Shown one piece after another: positions 41,004-49,905 of a stretch of 64,000 bases of DNA (within the stretch, counting starts at the first letter, position 1; each line of letters starts with the position of its first letter). The position numbers and the translations under genes were made by a program. The stretch lies in contig JADJXE010000001.1 of assembly GCA_016716005.1 (NCBI GenBank), positions 2,617,001 to 2,681,000 of the forward strand, in the 5' to 3' direction. The DNA is from Acidimicrobiales bacterium (GTDB taxonomy: Bacteria; Actinomycetota; Acidimicrobiia; Acidimicrobiales; JADJXE01). The notes beneath the pieces were generated by a model. The model did not search any database. It was not told where the DNA came from and worked only from the letters and a program-made list of their open reading frames with translations.

Positions 41004-41771
41004 ATGACCGACCTGTTCTCCATCGCCGGCAAGACCGCTCTCGTGACCGGGGGCTCGAGGGGCATCGGCCTCATGATCGCCGAGGCGTACGTCCGCGCCG
41101 GCGCCCGCGTGTACATCTCGTCGCGCAAGGCCGACGTGTGCGAGCAGGTGGCCGGCGAGCTGTCCGAGGTGGGGGAGTGCATCTCGCTGCCGGCCGACCT
41201 GTCGACCGAGGCCGAGTGTCGGCGGCTCGCCGGGCTGATCGCCGGGCGTGAGCCCCGGCTCGACGTCCTGGTGAACAACGCCGGCGCCACCTGGGGCGCT
41301 CCCCTCCAGCAGTTTGACGACGCGGCGTGGGACCGGGTGCTGTCGCTCAACGTGAAGGGCGTGTTCCACCTCACGAAGTTCCTGGTGCCCCTCCTCGAGG
41401 CCGCCGGCACCGCGGACGCGCCGGCTCGGGTGATCAACATCGGCAGCATCGACGGCATCCACGTGCCCGTGCTCGAGACGTACTCGTACTCGTCGTCCAA
41501 GGCTGCGGTGCACCAGCTGACGCGCCACCTGGCCAGCCGGCTCGCGCCGACGATCACGGTGAACGCCATCGCACCCGGCCCGTTCGAGTCGAAGATGATG
41601 GCGGCGACCCTGGAGGCCTTCGGGGAGCAGATCGCGTCGAGCGCGCCGCTGAAGCGGATCGGCCGGCCCGACGACATCGCCGGTGCCGCGATCTACCTGG
41701 CGTCGCGCGCCGGTGCCTACCTCACCGGCGCGGTCATCCCGGTCGACGGTGGCATCGCGGCCATCGGCTAG
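41004..41771 (+). CDS. short-chain dehydrogenase/reductase, FabG/RhlG-like
   Basis: A 255-residue SDR. VTGGSRGIGL near residue 14, VNNAGATWGAP near 91, the Ser in INIGSIDG and the Tyr-x3-Lys in YSYSSSKAAV near 162 form the complete active site. The beginning MTDLFSIAGKTALVTG and the middle resemble RhlG-type 3-oxoacyl-reductases. The C-terminal PVDGGIAAIG is typical. Substrate unknown. The methyltransferase gene follows 57 bases later. Confidence 0.86.
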   Translation: MTDLFSIAGKTALVTGGSRGIGLMIAEAYVRAGARVYISSRKADVCEQVAGELSEVGECISLPADLSTEAECRRLAGLIAGREPRLDVLVNNAGATWGAPLQQFDDAAWDRVLSLNVKGVFHLTKFLVPLLEAAGTADAPARVINIGSIDGIHVPVLETYSYSSSKAAVHQLTRHLASRLAPTITVNAIAPGPFESKMMAATLEAFGEQIASSAPLKRIGRPDDIAGAAIYLASRAGAYLTGAVIPVDGGIAAIG

Positions 41772-41828
41772 GCACCGCGGGTGCCCGGCTACAGTGCCGC
41801 GCCCCGTCCCTCGAGCGAAGCGATTGCC

Positions 41829-43043
41829 ATGGGCAGGCGACGTCGTGCAACCAGCCGGGCCTCCGGGCAGCAACGAGCCGAGAGCTACCTGCGACGCGTC
41901 GGCCTGCCGCGGGTGGCCACCGGCGAGGCGTGGCTGGAGGGCCTCGAGCGTCGGCACGGGCGAGCGCTGGTCGCAGAGCTCACCACCGCCCTCCGAGCGC
42001 GGGCCACGGGCGAGCCGGTCGACGTGGACGCGATCCTCCTCGCCGACCTCGACCTGGCGATCGACGGGCTGGCGGTCGTGGGCGGCCGGCACGCGGCCTG
42101 GCTCACCTGGTGGGCCGAGCATCCGCGCCCGGCCGAGCGCCTGGTCGACGTGGGGTGCGGGCCCGGCCTCGCCGCCTGCTTCTACGCCCTCGAGGCGCCC
42201 GACACCGAGGTGATCGGGATCGACCGGTCGGCCCTGGCCGTCGAGCGGGCCGACGAGCTGGCCCGGCGCCTCGGCGTGCCCAACGTGCGCTTCGAGGCGA
42301 CCGAGCTGCACGACCTCGACCAGGAGCGGCTCGGGGGTGCCGCCGACGTCGTGGTGGCCACCGCGCTGGTGGCCGACGTCGCGCCAGAGCTGAGCCGCGC
42401 CCCGGCCGACCCGTGGTCCCGCCTTCGCAGCATCGACGAGGCGCTCCGCGGGTCGGGGGCCGCGCCCGCCGACCAGCTGGCCGGCCTGCTGGCGCCGGGT
42501 GGCAGCCTGCTCACGCTCGACCGCTGGGGCGACACCGTGGCCCTGGCGGCGTGGTGGGGCGCCCTGGCCGCGGCCGGCCTCCGGGTCGACCCCGAGGCCG
42601 CCGGCCACCTGCGGGTGCGTGGCTTCGACGGCACCGACGTGTGGTCGCGCACGGTCGCCCGGTCCACCGGAAGCGTGCTCGGCTGGGACGCCGACCGCTT
42701 CGCCGACTGGGCCCTCACCTCGCTCACCGCCGCCGGTGGCACCCAGGCCGCCCAGGCCCTGGCCTACGAGCGCGTGCTCCGCTCGCTGGGTCCGCTCGAG
42801 CTCGTGTGGGGCCGGGAGGCGCACCACGCCGACGGCTCGGGAGTCGAGCGGTTGGTCGTGCTGCGGGCCGACGACGGCGAGGCCGTGGCCTGGCACGCCA
42901 CCACCCGGGGCTACCGGATGGTGGTCACCGGTGGCAGCGAGGCCTCGGTCGACGACTACGTGGCCCAGTTCGAGGCGTACCTGAACGGCCAGCTGCCGCA
43001 CCTGGGCGAGCTGCACGAGCTCGGGGCGTGGGAGTGCCCGTGA
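41829..43043 (+). CDS. SAM-dependent methyltransferase-domain protein
   Basis: A 404-residue protein with one recognisable domain: residues about 100-200 show the SAM motif ERLVDVGCGPGLAACFYA, then VIGIDRSALAVERADELA and ADVVVATALVADV. The N-terminal helix bundle and the last 150 residues (WALTSLTAAGGTQAAQAL and YRMVVTGGSEASVDDYVAQ) match nothing I know. ATG 41829 follows a TACAGT -10 by about 30 bases. A possible in-frame GTG at 41781 would add 16 residues. It nearly abuts the opposing ABC-F gene (10 bases). Confidence 0.7.
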   Translation: MGRRRRATSRASGQQRAESYLRRVGLPRVATGEAWLEGLERRHGRALVAELTTALRARATGEPVDVDAILLADLDLAIDGLAVVGGRHAAWLTWWAEHPRPAERLVDVGCGPGLAACFYALEAPDTEVIGIDRSALAVERADELARRLGVPNVRFEATELHDLDQERLGGAADVVVATALVADVAPELSRAPADPWSRLRSIDEALRGSGAAPADQLAGLLAPGGSLLTLDRWGDTVALAAWWGALAAAGLRVDPEAAGHLRVRGFDGTDVWSRTVARSTGSVLGWDADRFADWALTSLTAAGGTQAAQALAYERVLRSLGPLELVWGREAHHADGSGVERLVVLRADDGEAVAWHATTRGYRMVVTGGSEASVDDYVAQFEAYLNGQLPHLGELHELGAWECP

Positions 43044-43053
43044 CGGCTGCGGC

Positions 43054-45030
43054 CTAGGGTGCGGGCGGGGCGAACCGGGCCTCGGCGTCGTCCAGCTCGG
43101 TGTGGGCCTGCACCCACGCGTCGGTGAGGGCGGCGGCCTGGTCCTTGGCCGCCTCGTGGGCGGTCGCCGCCTCCCGCACCTGCTCCGGGTCGTCGTACAG
43201 CGCGGGGTCTGCCAAGCGGCGCTGCAGCTCGGCAACGTCGGCCTCGGCCCGGGTCAGCTCGCGCTCGAGCCGGGCGACGCGTGCCCGAAGCTGCTTGGTG
43301 GCAGCGCCGCGCCGCTCGCGCTCACCGGCCGTGACCCGCCGCCCCTCCTTGCGGGCTGCGCCCTCCGCTCGTGCCGCTCCCTCGCCGGGGCCGCGCCGGC
43401 GACCCGGCGGGTTCATGGCCGTGCCGTCGGGCGCTGGTGGCCGCAGCACCGACTCGTCGACGCCGAGGTGGTGCCGGGCGACACCGCCTCGCACCTCCAC
43501 CAGGCTCGTGGCCACGTTCCGGATGAGGTGCCGATCGTGGGTGACGAGGATCACCGTGCCCGGGTACGCGGCCAGGGCGTCCTCCAGCACGTCGCAGCTC
43601 GGCAGGTCGAGGTGGTTGGTGGGTTCGTCCAACACGAGCAGGTTCACGGGGTTCACCAGGGCGCAGGCCAGGGCCAGTCGGGTCCGCTCGCCCCCCGAGA
43701 GATCGCCGACCCTGCGGTCGGCCAGCTCGCCGGGGAAGCCGAACGACCCGGCGACGGTGCGAGGGTTGCGAGCACCGAGGCGCGGGCCGGCCGCGGCCTT
43801 GAGCTCGTCGAGCACGGTGCGCTCGGGGCGCAGGCGCTCGATGTGGTGCTGGGCGAACGAGGCGACGTCGACGTTGGCGCCCAGCTGCACGTCGCCGGCC
43901 AGGGGGTCGAGCTCGCCGAGCAGCAGGCGCACCAGGGTGGTCTTGCCGGCGCCGTTCGGCCCCACGAAGGCGACCTTGTCACCCCTCTCCACCACCAGGT
44001 CGACGCCGCGCAGCACGGGCACCCCGTCGTAGCCGACGTCGACGCCGGACAGCTGGGCGACGACCCGCGCCGACCGCCGCGGGGGCGGGAAGGCGAAGCG
44101 GGCGACCAGCGCCGAGTGGTCGGGCGCCTCGATGCGCTCGAGCTTCGCCAGGGTCTTGACCCGGCTCTGCACCTGTCTGGCCTTGGTGGCCTTGTACCGG
44201 AAGCGTTCGATGAAGCGCTCGACCCGCTCCAGCTCCTTGTGCTGCTGGGCCGCGGCGGCCCGGGCCCGCTCGAGCCGCTCCTCGCGCGCCACCACGAACT
44301 CGGCGAAGCCCCCGACGTACTCGGTGGCCGTGCCGCCGGCCAGCTCCAGGACGCGGTTGGCCACGGCGTCGATGAAGTCGCGGTCGTGGCTCACGAAGAG
44401 CAGGGCGCCGGCCCATGCCGCCAGCGTGTCCTCCAGCCAGGCGACGCTGTCGGTGTCGAGGTGGTTCGTCGGCTCGTCGAGCACCAGCACGTCGGGCCGG
44501 GCCAGCAGCAGCGCGCCGAGGGTGGCCCGCATCCGCCAGCCACCCGACATCTCGGCGAGGGGCCGGTCGCTGTCGGCCGGGTGGAAGCCGAGCCCGGCGA
44601 GGATCCGGCGGGCCTCGGCCTCCAGGGCGTAGCCGTCGAGGTCCTCGAAGCGGTGCTGGGCCTCGCCCAGCTCGGCCAGGGCGCGATCGTGCTCGTCGCC
44701 CGTGGTCGCCGCGACGCGCTCGGCCAGCTCGTGGAGGCGGCGCTCGAGCGGGCGCAGCTCGGGGACGCCGCCGAGCACCGCGTCGAGGACGCTGCCCGAG
44801 GGTTCGCCCAGCGGCTCCTGGGGCAGGTAGCCGAGCCGCAGGCCACGAGGGCGGTGCACCTCGCCGGCATCGGCGGGCTGCAGCCCCACCAGGATCTCGA
44901 GCAGCGTGGTCTTGCCGGTGCCGTTGCCGCCCACGAGGGCGACCCGCCGGCCGGACGAGAGGCCGAAGGACACCTCGCGGAACAGCGTGCGCGTGCCGTA
45001 CGCCTTCTCCAGACCCGACACGGTGATCAC
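43054..45030 (-). CDS. ABC-F family ATPase (ribosome-associated, Uup/EttA-like)
   Basis: A soluble 658-residue protein with two ABC domains and no membrane part. Walker A motifs are GGNGTGKTTL (near residue 35) and GPNGAGKTTL (near 350). Signatures are MSGGWRMR and LSGGERTR, with Walker B LVLDEPTNHLD in each half. The ABC-F linker (EERLERARAAAAQQHKELERVERFI) joins them and a charged coiled coil ends the protein, as in Uup. ABC-F proteins act at the ribosomal E site, aiding translation or relieving antibiotics. GTG 45030 gives the family start VITVSGLEKAYG; no ribosome site precedes it, but a short ORF ends on it. Confidence 0.9.
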   Translation of the reverse strand: MITVSGLEKAYGTRTLFREVSFGLSSGRRVALVGGNGTGKTTLLEILVGLQPADAGEVHRPRGLRLGYLPQEPLGEPSGSVLDAVLGGVPELRPLERRLHELAERVAATTGDEHDRALAELGEAQHRFEDLDGYALEAEARRILAGLGFHPADSDRPLAEMSGGWRMRATLGALLLARPDVLVLDEPTNHLDTDSVAWLEDTLAAWAGALLFVSHDRDFIDAVANRVLELAGGTATEYVGGFAEFVVAREERLERARAAAAQQHKELERVERFIERFRYKATKARQVQSRVKTLAKLERIEAPDHSALVARFAFPPPRRSARVVAQLSGVDVGYDGVPVLRGVDLVVERGDKVAFVGPNGAGKTTLVRLLLGELDPLAGDVQLGANVDVASFAQHHIERLRPERTVLDELKAAAGPRLGARNPRTVAGSFGFPGELADRRVGDLSGGERTRLALACALVNPVNLLVLDEPTNHLDLPSCDVLEDALAAYPGTVILVTHDRHLIRNVATSLVEVRGGVARHHLGVDESVLRPPAPDGTAMNPPGRRRGPGEGAARAEGAARKEGRRVTAGERERRGAATKQLRARVARLERELTRAEADVAELQRRLADPALYDDPEQVREAATAHEAAKDQAAALTDAWVQAHTELDDAEARFAPPAP

Positions 45031-45146
45031 GGGGGCGGGAGGGTACCGGGCCCGTCGGCGGGCGTCGCCTCGGCGGCGCCGGCCGGGACGACCCGGGCCG
45101 CCCATCGGGGCGGGCGGGAGGCCGCGCCGGGCTGCTCGTGGGCCAC
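45027..45146 (-). CDS. possible 39-residue leader peptide ORF upstream of ABC-F
   Basis: GTG 45146 opens 39 codons (VAHEQPGAASRPPRW, ending TLPPP) and stops in the GTGA that starts the ABC-F gene. TACGGT lies exactly 6 bases upstream, so the ORF would be the 5' end of a leaderless mRNA. The peptide has three Pro before its stop, a stretch that slows ribosomes. Antibiotic-resistance ABC-F genes are often controlled by such leaders. No conservation can be tested here, so this is a candidate only. Confidence 0.45.
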   Translation of the reverse strand: MAHEQPGAASRPPRWAARVVPAGAAEATPADGPGTLPPP

Positions 45147-45152
45147 GGCCCC

Positions 45153-45158
45153 ACCGTA
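45153..45158 (-). promoter_or_regulatory. -10 element (TACGGT) of the ABC-F transcript
   Basis: TACGGT, six bases (GGGGCC), GTG of the 39-codon ORF at 45146. Confidence 0.45.
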
Positions 45159-45186
45159 GGTCGGACCTCGTCGGGCGGTGGGCCCC

Positions 45187-46590
45187 TCAGGCCCGGTCGG
45201 TCGGCTCGCGGGCGAGGCGGGGGGCCAGTCGGCCGCCGACGTGGAGGCCCGCGACCCGACCCGCTGCGTCCCGCCGGAACCACGCCTGCTCGCCGAGGGA
45301 CTCGCCGACCACTCGGTCGGGAGCGAAGAACCGTGCCGGCACCGGCGGGAGCGGCGGTGGGGCCCACACGTCGGGGACGGCCGGCCGGCCGTGGGTCACC
45401 AGCACCAGGTCGGCGTCGTCGTGGCCGTCGGGGCGGCGCACCTCGTGGTCCCAGAACGGCCCGGCGTACCAGCCGAGCAGCTCGTCGACGTCGGCCGGGC
45501 GGGCACTCGGATCGGGGGCGGGCGGAGCGTCGTCGAGCCCGAGGGCGCCCTCGAGTACCGCCCTGACGACGGCCTGCACCACCGGGAAGCCGGTGACGGC
45601 GTTGGTGAGCACGGCCAGTGCGAGGTGCCGCTCGGGCACGAGCACCACGCGGGACGAGTACCCGACGGTGAGGCCCCCGTGCGAGGCGGTGTGCACGCCC
45701 TGCACGGGTCGCAGGAACCAGGCTGCGCCGGTGTGCTCGTGCACCTCCGACGTGGCCGCCCAGGGTTCGCGCATGGCGGACACCGTGGCCTCGGCGAGGA
45801 GCCGGGTGCCGTCGGGAGCCACGCCCCCGCCCAGGTGGAAGCGGGCCCACGCGGCCAGATCGGCGGTGCACGACACCAGCCCGCCGGCGGGCCCGTCGGC
45901 GGGCGGCAGCTCCCAGCCCGGCTGCCACCCGGCCCCCCGGAGCACGAACGTGGTGCCGTCGAGGCGCAGGTGCGGCGCGGCCACGCGCCGGGTGACGGCC
46001 TCGTCGGCGGTGAGGACCGAGTGGCCCATGCCCAGGGGTCGCAGGAGCTCGTCGGCGAGCAGGTCGGCGTAGCGGCGGCCGGTCACCGCCTCGAGGAGCG
46101 CGCCGGCCACGCTGAAGGCGGCGTTGTTGTACGACCAGGCCGTTCCCGGCGCGAACAGCTGCGGCGCGTCGGGGAGGCCGGACAGCAGATCCTCGAGCGA
46201 CCGACCGGTCGCCGGGGCGCGGTGCACGAAGAACCAGTCGCCGTGGAAGCCGGCGGTGTGGGTGAGGAGCATGCGGACCGTGACCGCGTCGGCGTCGGAC
46301 CGCAGGGAGAAGGCGGGCAGGTAGAGCCGCACCGGGGCGTCGAGTTCCACGACCCTCCGCTCGACCTGCTGCATCACCAGGGCGGCCGTGAACGTCTTGG
46401 TGATCGACGCGACCTGGAACAGGGTGCGGTCGGTCACGGGGAGCGGGTCCTCCACGCTGGTGACCCCGTAGCCGGCGTGGGTCTCCTCGCCGTCGTGCAC
46501 CATCCCGACGGCGACGCCGGGGACGCCGTGCTGCTCGATCAGCGGCGGCACGACGGCATCGAGCAGGTCGCGGACGTGCTGGGTCGCCAT
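45187..46590 (-). CDS. beta-lactamase-family serine hydrolase (class C fold)
   Basis: A 467-residue penicillin-binding/beta-lactamase-like protein. The catalytic SxxK is SITK in LFQVASITKTFTAAL (near residue 65) and the second motif is YNN in SYNNAAFSVAG (near 152). The third KTG-like site is less clear, perhaps HGG in TASHGGLTVGYSS. The C-terminal 110 residues form a small extra domain. No signal peptide is present, so it may act in the cytoplasm on esters or peptides. ATG 46590 has GGAGGGGG upstream and a TAGGCT -10 further out. Confidence 0.83.
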   Translation of the reverse strand: MATQHVRDLLDAVVPPLIEQHGVPGVAVGMVHDGEETHAGYGVTSVEDPLPVTDRTLFQVASITKTFTAALVMQQVERRVVELDAPVRLYLPAFSLRSDADAVTVRMLLTHTAGFHGDWFFVHRAPATGRSLEDLLSGLPDAPQLFAPGTAWSYNNAAFSVAGALLEAVTGRRYADLLADELLRPLGMGHSVLTADEAVTRRVAAPHLRLDGTTFVLRGAGWQPGWELPPADGPAGGLVSCTADLAAWARFHLGGGVAPDGTRLLAEATVSAMREPWAATSEVHEHTGAAWFLRPVQGVHTASHGGLTVGYSSRVVLVPERHLALAVLTNAVTGFPVVQAVVRAVLEGALGLDDAPPAPDPSARPADVDELLGWYAGPFWDHEVRRPDGHDDADLVLVTHGRPAVPDVWAPPPLPPVPARFFAPDRVVGESLGEQAWFRRDAAGRVAGLHVGGRLAPRLAREPTDRA

Positions 46591-46656
46591 GGTTCCCCCT
46601 CCCGGCCACCGGGCAGCCTACGGCCCCGCGGGCCCGCGGCCCGGGGGCGGGCCGCC

Positions 46657-48561
46657 ATGGGCGAGACTCGGGCGGTGCGACGACGGACGGTCTCGAGGCG
46701 GGCTCGGCTCTGCGCCGCGCTCGCGGCCCTGCTGGTGCTGGTGCTGGTGCTGGCCTCGGTCGCGCCGGCGGGATCCGCCGCGGCGCAGGCTGCTCCCCTG
46801 CCCCCGGACGGGCCGTGGCTCGACGTGGTGAACCTCTACCGGGCCACCGCCGGGCTGGCGCCGGTGGGGGTCGAGCCATCGTGGTCCGACGGGGGCGCGC
46901 TCCACGCCCGGTACATGGCCCAGCACGGCCTGATCGCCCACGGTGAGGATCCCCGGTCGCCGTGGTACACGCCGGCCGGGGCCGCCGCCGGCGAGGACAG
47001 CAACATCGGACCGGGCGACGCCGACTGGACCGACCGGGGCTTCATCGAGTCGTTCATGACCGCCCCGTTCCACGCCTTCGGCGTGCTCCGCCCGGGCCTG
47101 CGCACCGTCGGGTACGGCGCGTACCGGGACCCCGGCGCGCCCCTCACCGGCGCCGCCACGCTCGATGTGATCCGCGGGCTCGACCAGCAGGTGCGCCAGC
47201 AGCAGCCGATCCTGTGGCCCGGCCCGGATGCCACCGTGCCCCTCACCTCGTTCGACCTCGAGACCCCCGACCCACTCACCGCGTGCCCGGGGTGGACCCC
47301 GCCTGCCGGGCTGCCCATCGTGGTGCTGCTGCCCGAGGCCCCCGGCCCGGTGTCGGCGTCGGTCACGCAGGGAGACCGCGCCCTGCCGGTGTGCGTGATC
47401 ACCGCCGATGGGTACCGCCACCCGGACCCGTCCTGGCAGGAGGTCGGCCGCGCCCTGCTCGACTTCGACGACGCCGTGATCGTGATCCCCCGTGACCCCC
47501 TCGATCCGGGCGTCACGTACCTGGTCTCGGTCACCACCGCCGCCCGCCGGCTGTCGTGGTCGTTCACCAGCGCGGAGCAGCTGGCACCCCATCCCGTGCC
47601 CCCGGCGGTGACCGATCTCGGCGCCGCCGTCGACGGGGGCGCGGTGCGGCTGGCGTGGACGCCGGTGGCCGGTGCCGCCTCGTACCGGGTGATCCGAAGC
47701 GGACGGGTGCTGGCGACCGTCGTCGCTCCGCCGTACGTCGACCGCTCGGCACCGCAGGGCCTCGGCTCCGCGTACCAGGTGATCGCCGTGGGTCCCTTCC
47801 TCGAGCGCCAGCGCGAGCCGTCGGCTGCGGTGGCGGTGGCGCCCGGCGCCGACGAGGCGACGGCCGCCGCGGTCGCCGCCGATCGCCGCGGGGGGAACCC
47901 GTTCGTGACGGTCGAGGCCTACATCGGCCGCCAGCACCGCGACCTCGTCGGCCGCCCCGCGAGCACGGGCGACCTGGCCATGTGGGCCAAGCAGGTGCGC
48001 ATGCGGCTGCTCAGCCCGCTCGACGTGACGGTGCGGCTGCTCCGCTCGAGCGGGTACGGCGGTCTGGCCGCCCCGCTCGTGCGGCTCCACCTGGCCGCCA
48101 ACGGCCGGGTGCCCGACGCGCCCTGGCTGCTCCAGCAGCTCGCCGCTCGGCGGGCGGGCACGGCGCTCCTGGCCATCGCCGAGGGCCTGGCCGCCTCGCC
48201 GGAGGTCCAGGCTCGCTTCGGCGGCGGAGACGACGGGGCGTTCGTCGACCGCGCCTACCAGGTGGTGCTGGATCGGCCGGCCGACGCGGGAGGTCTGGCG
48301 TTCTGGACCTCGCTGCTGGGGGCCGGGCGGGTGACGCGCGCCGGGGTGATCCTCGGACTGGCCGAGGCGGGTGAGCACGCGCTGGGCACCTGGCGCACCG
48401 CCGAGGTGACGCTGGCCTACGTCGGGTTGCTCCGTCGGGCGCCCGACCCGGGCGCGCTGGCGTTCTGGAGCGCGACGCCGGCGCCGCTCGACCAGGTGGC
48501 CTGGGCGCTGGTGACGTCGGGGGAGTACGCCGCCAGGTTCCGCCCGGTCGAAGCGGCGTAG
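46657..48561 (+). CDS. secreted protein with CAP-like, FN3-like and DUF4214 domains
   Basis: A 634-residue exported protein. An Arg-rich start and hydrophobic core (RLCAALAALLVLVLVLASV) form a signal peptide cut after about AAAQA. Residues about 50-160 resemble a CAP/SCP domain (WLDVVNLYRATAGLAPV, HARYMAQHGLIAHGEDP). Residues about 320-390 look like a fibronectin type III module (VRLAWTPVAGAASYRVIRSG). From about 420, two or three DUF4214 units follow (FVDRAYQVVLDRPADAGGLA, YVGLLRRAPDPGALAFW), a repeat found in adhesins and S-layer-like proteins. GTG 46675, six bases after GAGACT, is an alternative leaderless start. A cell-surface role is likely. Confidence 0.8.
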   Translation: MGETRAVRRRTVSRRARLCAALAALLVLVLVLASVAPAGSAAAQAAPLPPDGPWLDVVNLYRATAGLAPVGVEPSWSDGGALHARYMAQHGLIAHGEDPRSPWYTPAGAAAGEDSNIGPGDADWTDRGFIESFMTAPFHAFGVLRPGLRTVGYGAYRDPGAPLTGAATLDVIRGLDQQVRQQQPILWPGPDATVPLTSFDLETPDPLTACPGWTPPAGLPIVVLLPEAPGPVSASVTQGDRALPVCVITADGYRHPDPSWQEVGRALLDFDDAVIVIPRDPLDPGVTYLVSVTTAARRLSWSFTSAEQLAPHPVPPAVTDLGAAVDGGAVRLAWTPVAGAASYRVIRSGRVLATVVAPPYVDRSAPQGLGSAYQVIAVGPFLERQREPSAAVAVAPGADEATAAAVAADRRGGNPFVTVEAYIGRQHRDLVGRPASTGDLAMWAKQVRMRLLSPLDVTVRLLRSSGYGGLAAPLVRLHLAANGRVPDAPWLLQQLAARRAGTALLAIAEGLAASPEVQARFGGGDDGAFVDRAYQVVLDRPADAGGLAFWTSLLGAGRVTRAGVILGLAEAGEHALGTWRTAEVTLAYVGLLRRAPDPGALAFWSATPAPLDQVAWALVTSGEYAARFRPVEAA

Positions 48562-48594
48562 GGTTCGGCCCGGACACGTCCGGAGGGAGCAGCC

Positions 48595-49023
48595 ATGAGC
48601 GACGCAGAGGACCAGACCCCCCAGCCGGCTGGGGGAACGGCCGGCGAGGCCGACGAGCGTGCGGCCGACGAGGCCAGGTGGGCCCAGGTCTCGGCGCGCT
48701 GGGACGAGGTGGGCGAGCACTTCCGGGCGCTGGGCGAGCAGGTGCGCCAGCAGTGGCAGGGAGGCAAGGAGGACGAGCGGCTGGCCGAGAGCCAGCGCAG
48801 CATCGACGCCGCCCTGAAGGACATCGCCGACGCCGCCAGCCGGGTGGTGTCGGCGATCGGTGACACGGTGAAGGACCCCGGGCCGCGCCAGGAGGCGGGG
48901 AAGGCGGCGTCGACCCTTGCCGATGCCTTCGCCGGCACGGTGCAGGCCGCCGTCGACGAGGTGCAGCGCTTCATCAGCAGCCGCCGGCGGGGCGGCGACG
49001 GCGGCGAGTCGCCGGCGTCCTAG
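48595..49023 (+). CDS. small acidic helical protein, function unknown
   Basis: A 142-residue soluble protein with a polar N-terminus (residues 1-25) and long amphipathic helices (ARWAQVSARWDEVGEHFRAL, LAESQRSIDAALKDIADAA, AASTLADAFAGTVQAAVDEV). It ends in an Arg/Gly tail. It resembles small actinobacterial proteins near envelope genes but I cannot name a family. ATG 48595 has CGGAGGG 7 bases upstream. It lies 33 bases behind the CAP/DUF4214 gene and is probably cotranscribed. Its TAG stop shares CTAG with the opposing gene's stop. Confidence 0.7.
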   Translation: MSDAEDQTPQPAGGTAGEADERAADEARWAQVSARWDEVGEHFRALGEQVRQQWQGGKEDERLAESQRSIDAALKDIADAASRVVSAIGDTVKDPGPRQEAGKAASTLADAFAGTVQAAVDEVQRFISSRRRGGDGGESPAS

Positions 49024-49445
49024 CCCACGCTGGGCGGGGCCACCTCGTTCAGCCGCCGCGACAGACCGATCAGGATCTTGCCGGCCAGCTCGGGCACCTC
49101 TTCCAGCAGGGCCCAGAAGTTGCCGCGGTCGAGCACCAGCAGCGTGACCGGCGTGACGGCCGTGACGGTGGCCCGGCGCGGCGTGTGCTCGATGAGGGCC
49201 ATCTCGCCGAAGAAGTCGCCGGGGTGGAGCGTGGCGACCGGCTGCCCGCCCTTGGTGACGCTGGCCTCGCCCTCGACGAGCACGAAGAACTCCCGACCGG
49301 GGGTGCCCTCCTCGATCACCCTCGTGCCGGCGGCCAGGTCGAGCGGCGACGCCGTCCGGGCGATCAGCGTGAGGTGCTTCTTCGGGCATGCCGCGAACAG
49401 CGGCACCCTGGCGAGATGGTCGAGGTAGGGATCGTGCCGGGCCAT
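49020..49445 (-). CDS. stand-alone cyclic-nucleotide-binding domain protein
   Basis: A 141-residue protein made of one cNMP-binding domain. The phosphate-binding cassette is well kept: PGDFFGEMALIEHTPRRATVTA (near residue 76), with the Gly-Glu and Arg that hold the sugar-phosphate in CRP. No DNA-binding helix-turn-helix follows, so it is a sensor or adaptor rather than a transcription factor. TAGGGT 7 bases upstream overlaps the stop of the universal stress protein gene, giving it its own leaderless transcript. It sits at the edge of the stress island. Confidence 0.85.
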   Translation of the reverse strand: MARHDPYLDHLARVPLFAACPKKHLTLIARTASPLDLAAGTRVIEEGTPGREFFVLVEGEASVTKGGQPVATLHPGDFFGEMALIEHTPRRATVTAVTPVTLLVLDRGNFWALLEEVPELAGKILIGLSRRLNEVAPPSVG

Positions 49446-49452
49446 CGGCGGA

Positions 49453-49458
49453 ACCCTA
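49453..49458 (-). promoter_or_regulatory. -10 element (TAGGGT) of the cNMP-binding gene, overlapping the USP stop codon
   Basis: TAGGGT, seven bases, ATG at 49445. Its first three bases are the TAG stop of the universal stress protein gene. Confidence 0.45.
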
Positions 49459-49905
49459 GCCGTCGGTCCTCTCGGGGCGCGGGGGCACGATCACCACGGG
49501 GCAGGGCGCGTGATGCGCGCACTGCTCGCTCACCGAGCCGAGCAGGAGCCCGACGAACCCTCCGTGCCCCCGGGTGCCCACCACCAGCAGGTCGGCCCCC
49601 TCGGCCACGTCGAGCAGCGCCCGAGCCGGGGGCCCGGGCTGCACCAGCCGCTCAATGGTCACGTCGGGAGGGTGGCCGTCCGTCACCCGCTCGATGGTGA
49701 GGTCGAGGAGTGCGGCGGCGTCGCTCTCCACGTCGTCGATCGCGAACACGGGGGCCGTGACGCCTGGGACGGTGGCCACGTAGGGGTACGTCCACGCCAG
49801 CACGAGCTGGAGGGTGGCCCCCCGTGCCGCCGCCTCGTCGAGCGCCCAGCCGAGCGCCGCGTCGCCCCCCGGCGATCCGTCGACACCGACGACGATCCTG
49901 GCCAT
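49456..49905 (-). CDS. universal stress protein (UspA family)
   Basis: A 149-residue single-domain USP. The start RIVVGVDGSPGGDAALGWAL and the ATP-binding motif G-x2-G-x9-G-S in VVGTRGHGGFVGLLLGSVS are intact, so ATP binding is likely. ATG 49905 overlaps the last base of the carbamate kinase stop (TGATG), so the two are coupled. In mycobacteria several USPs belong to the DosR dormancy regulon, and other genes in this island match that theme. Confidence 0.92.
   Translation of the reverse strand: MARIVVGVDGSPGGDAALGWALDEAAARGATLQLVLAWTYPYVATVPGVTAPVFAIDDVESDAAALLDLTIERVTDGHPPDVTIERLVQPGPPARALLDVAEGADLLVVGTRGHGGFVGLLLGSVSEQCAHHAPCPVVIVPPRPERTDG

Noticed and set aside
45031..45105. ATG-initiated extension of the ABC-F protein at 45105
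   Set aside because: It adds a non-conserved Arg/Gly/Pro stretch before the family start VITVSGLEKAYG. The same bases are better read as the 39-codon ORF in another frame.
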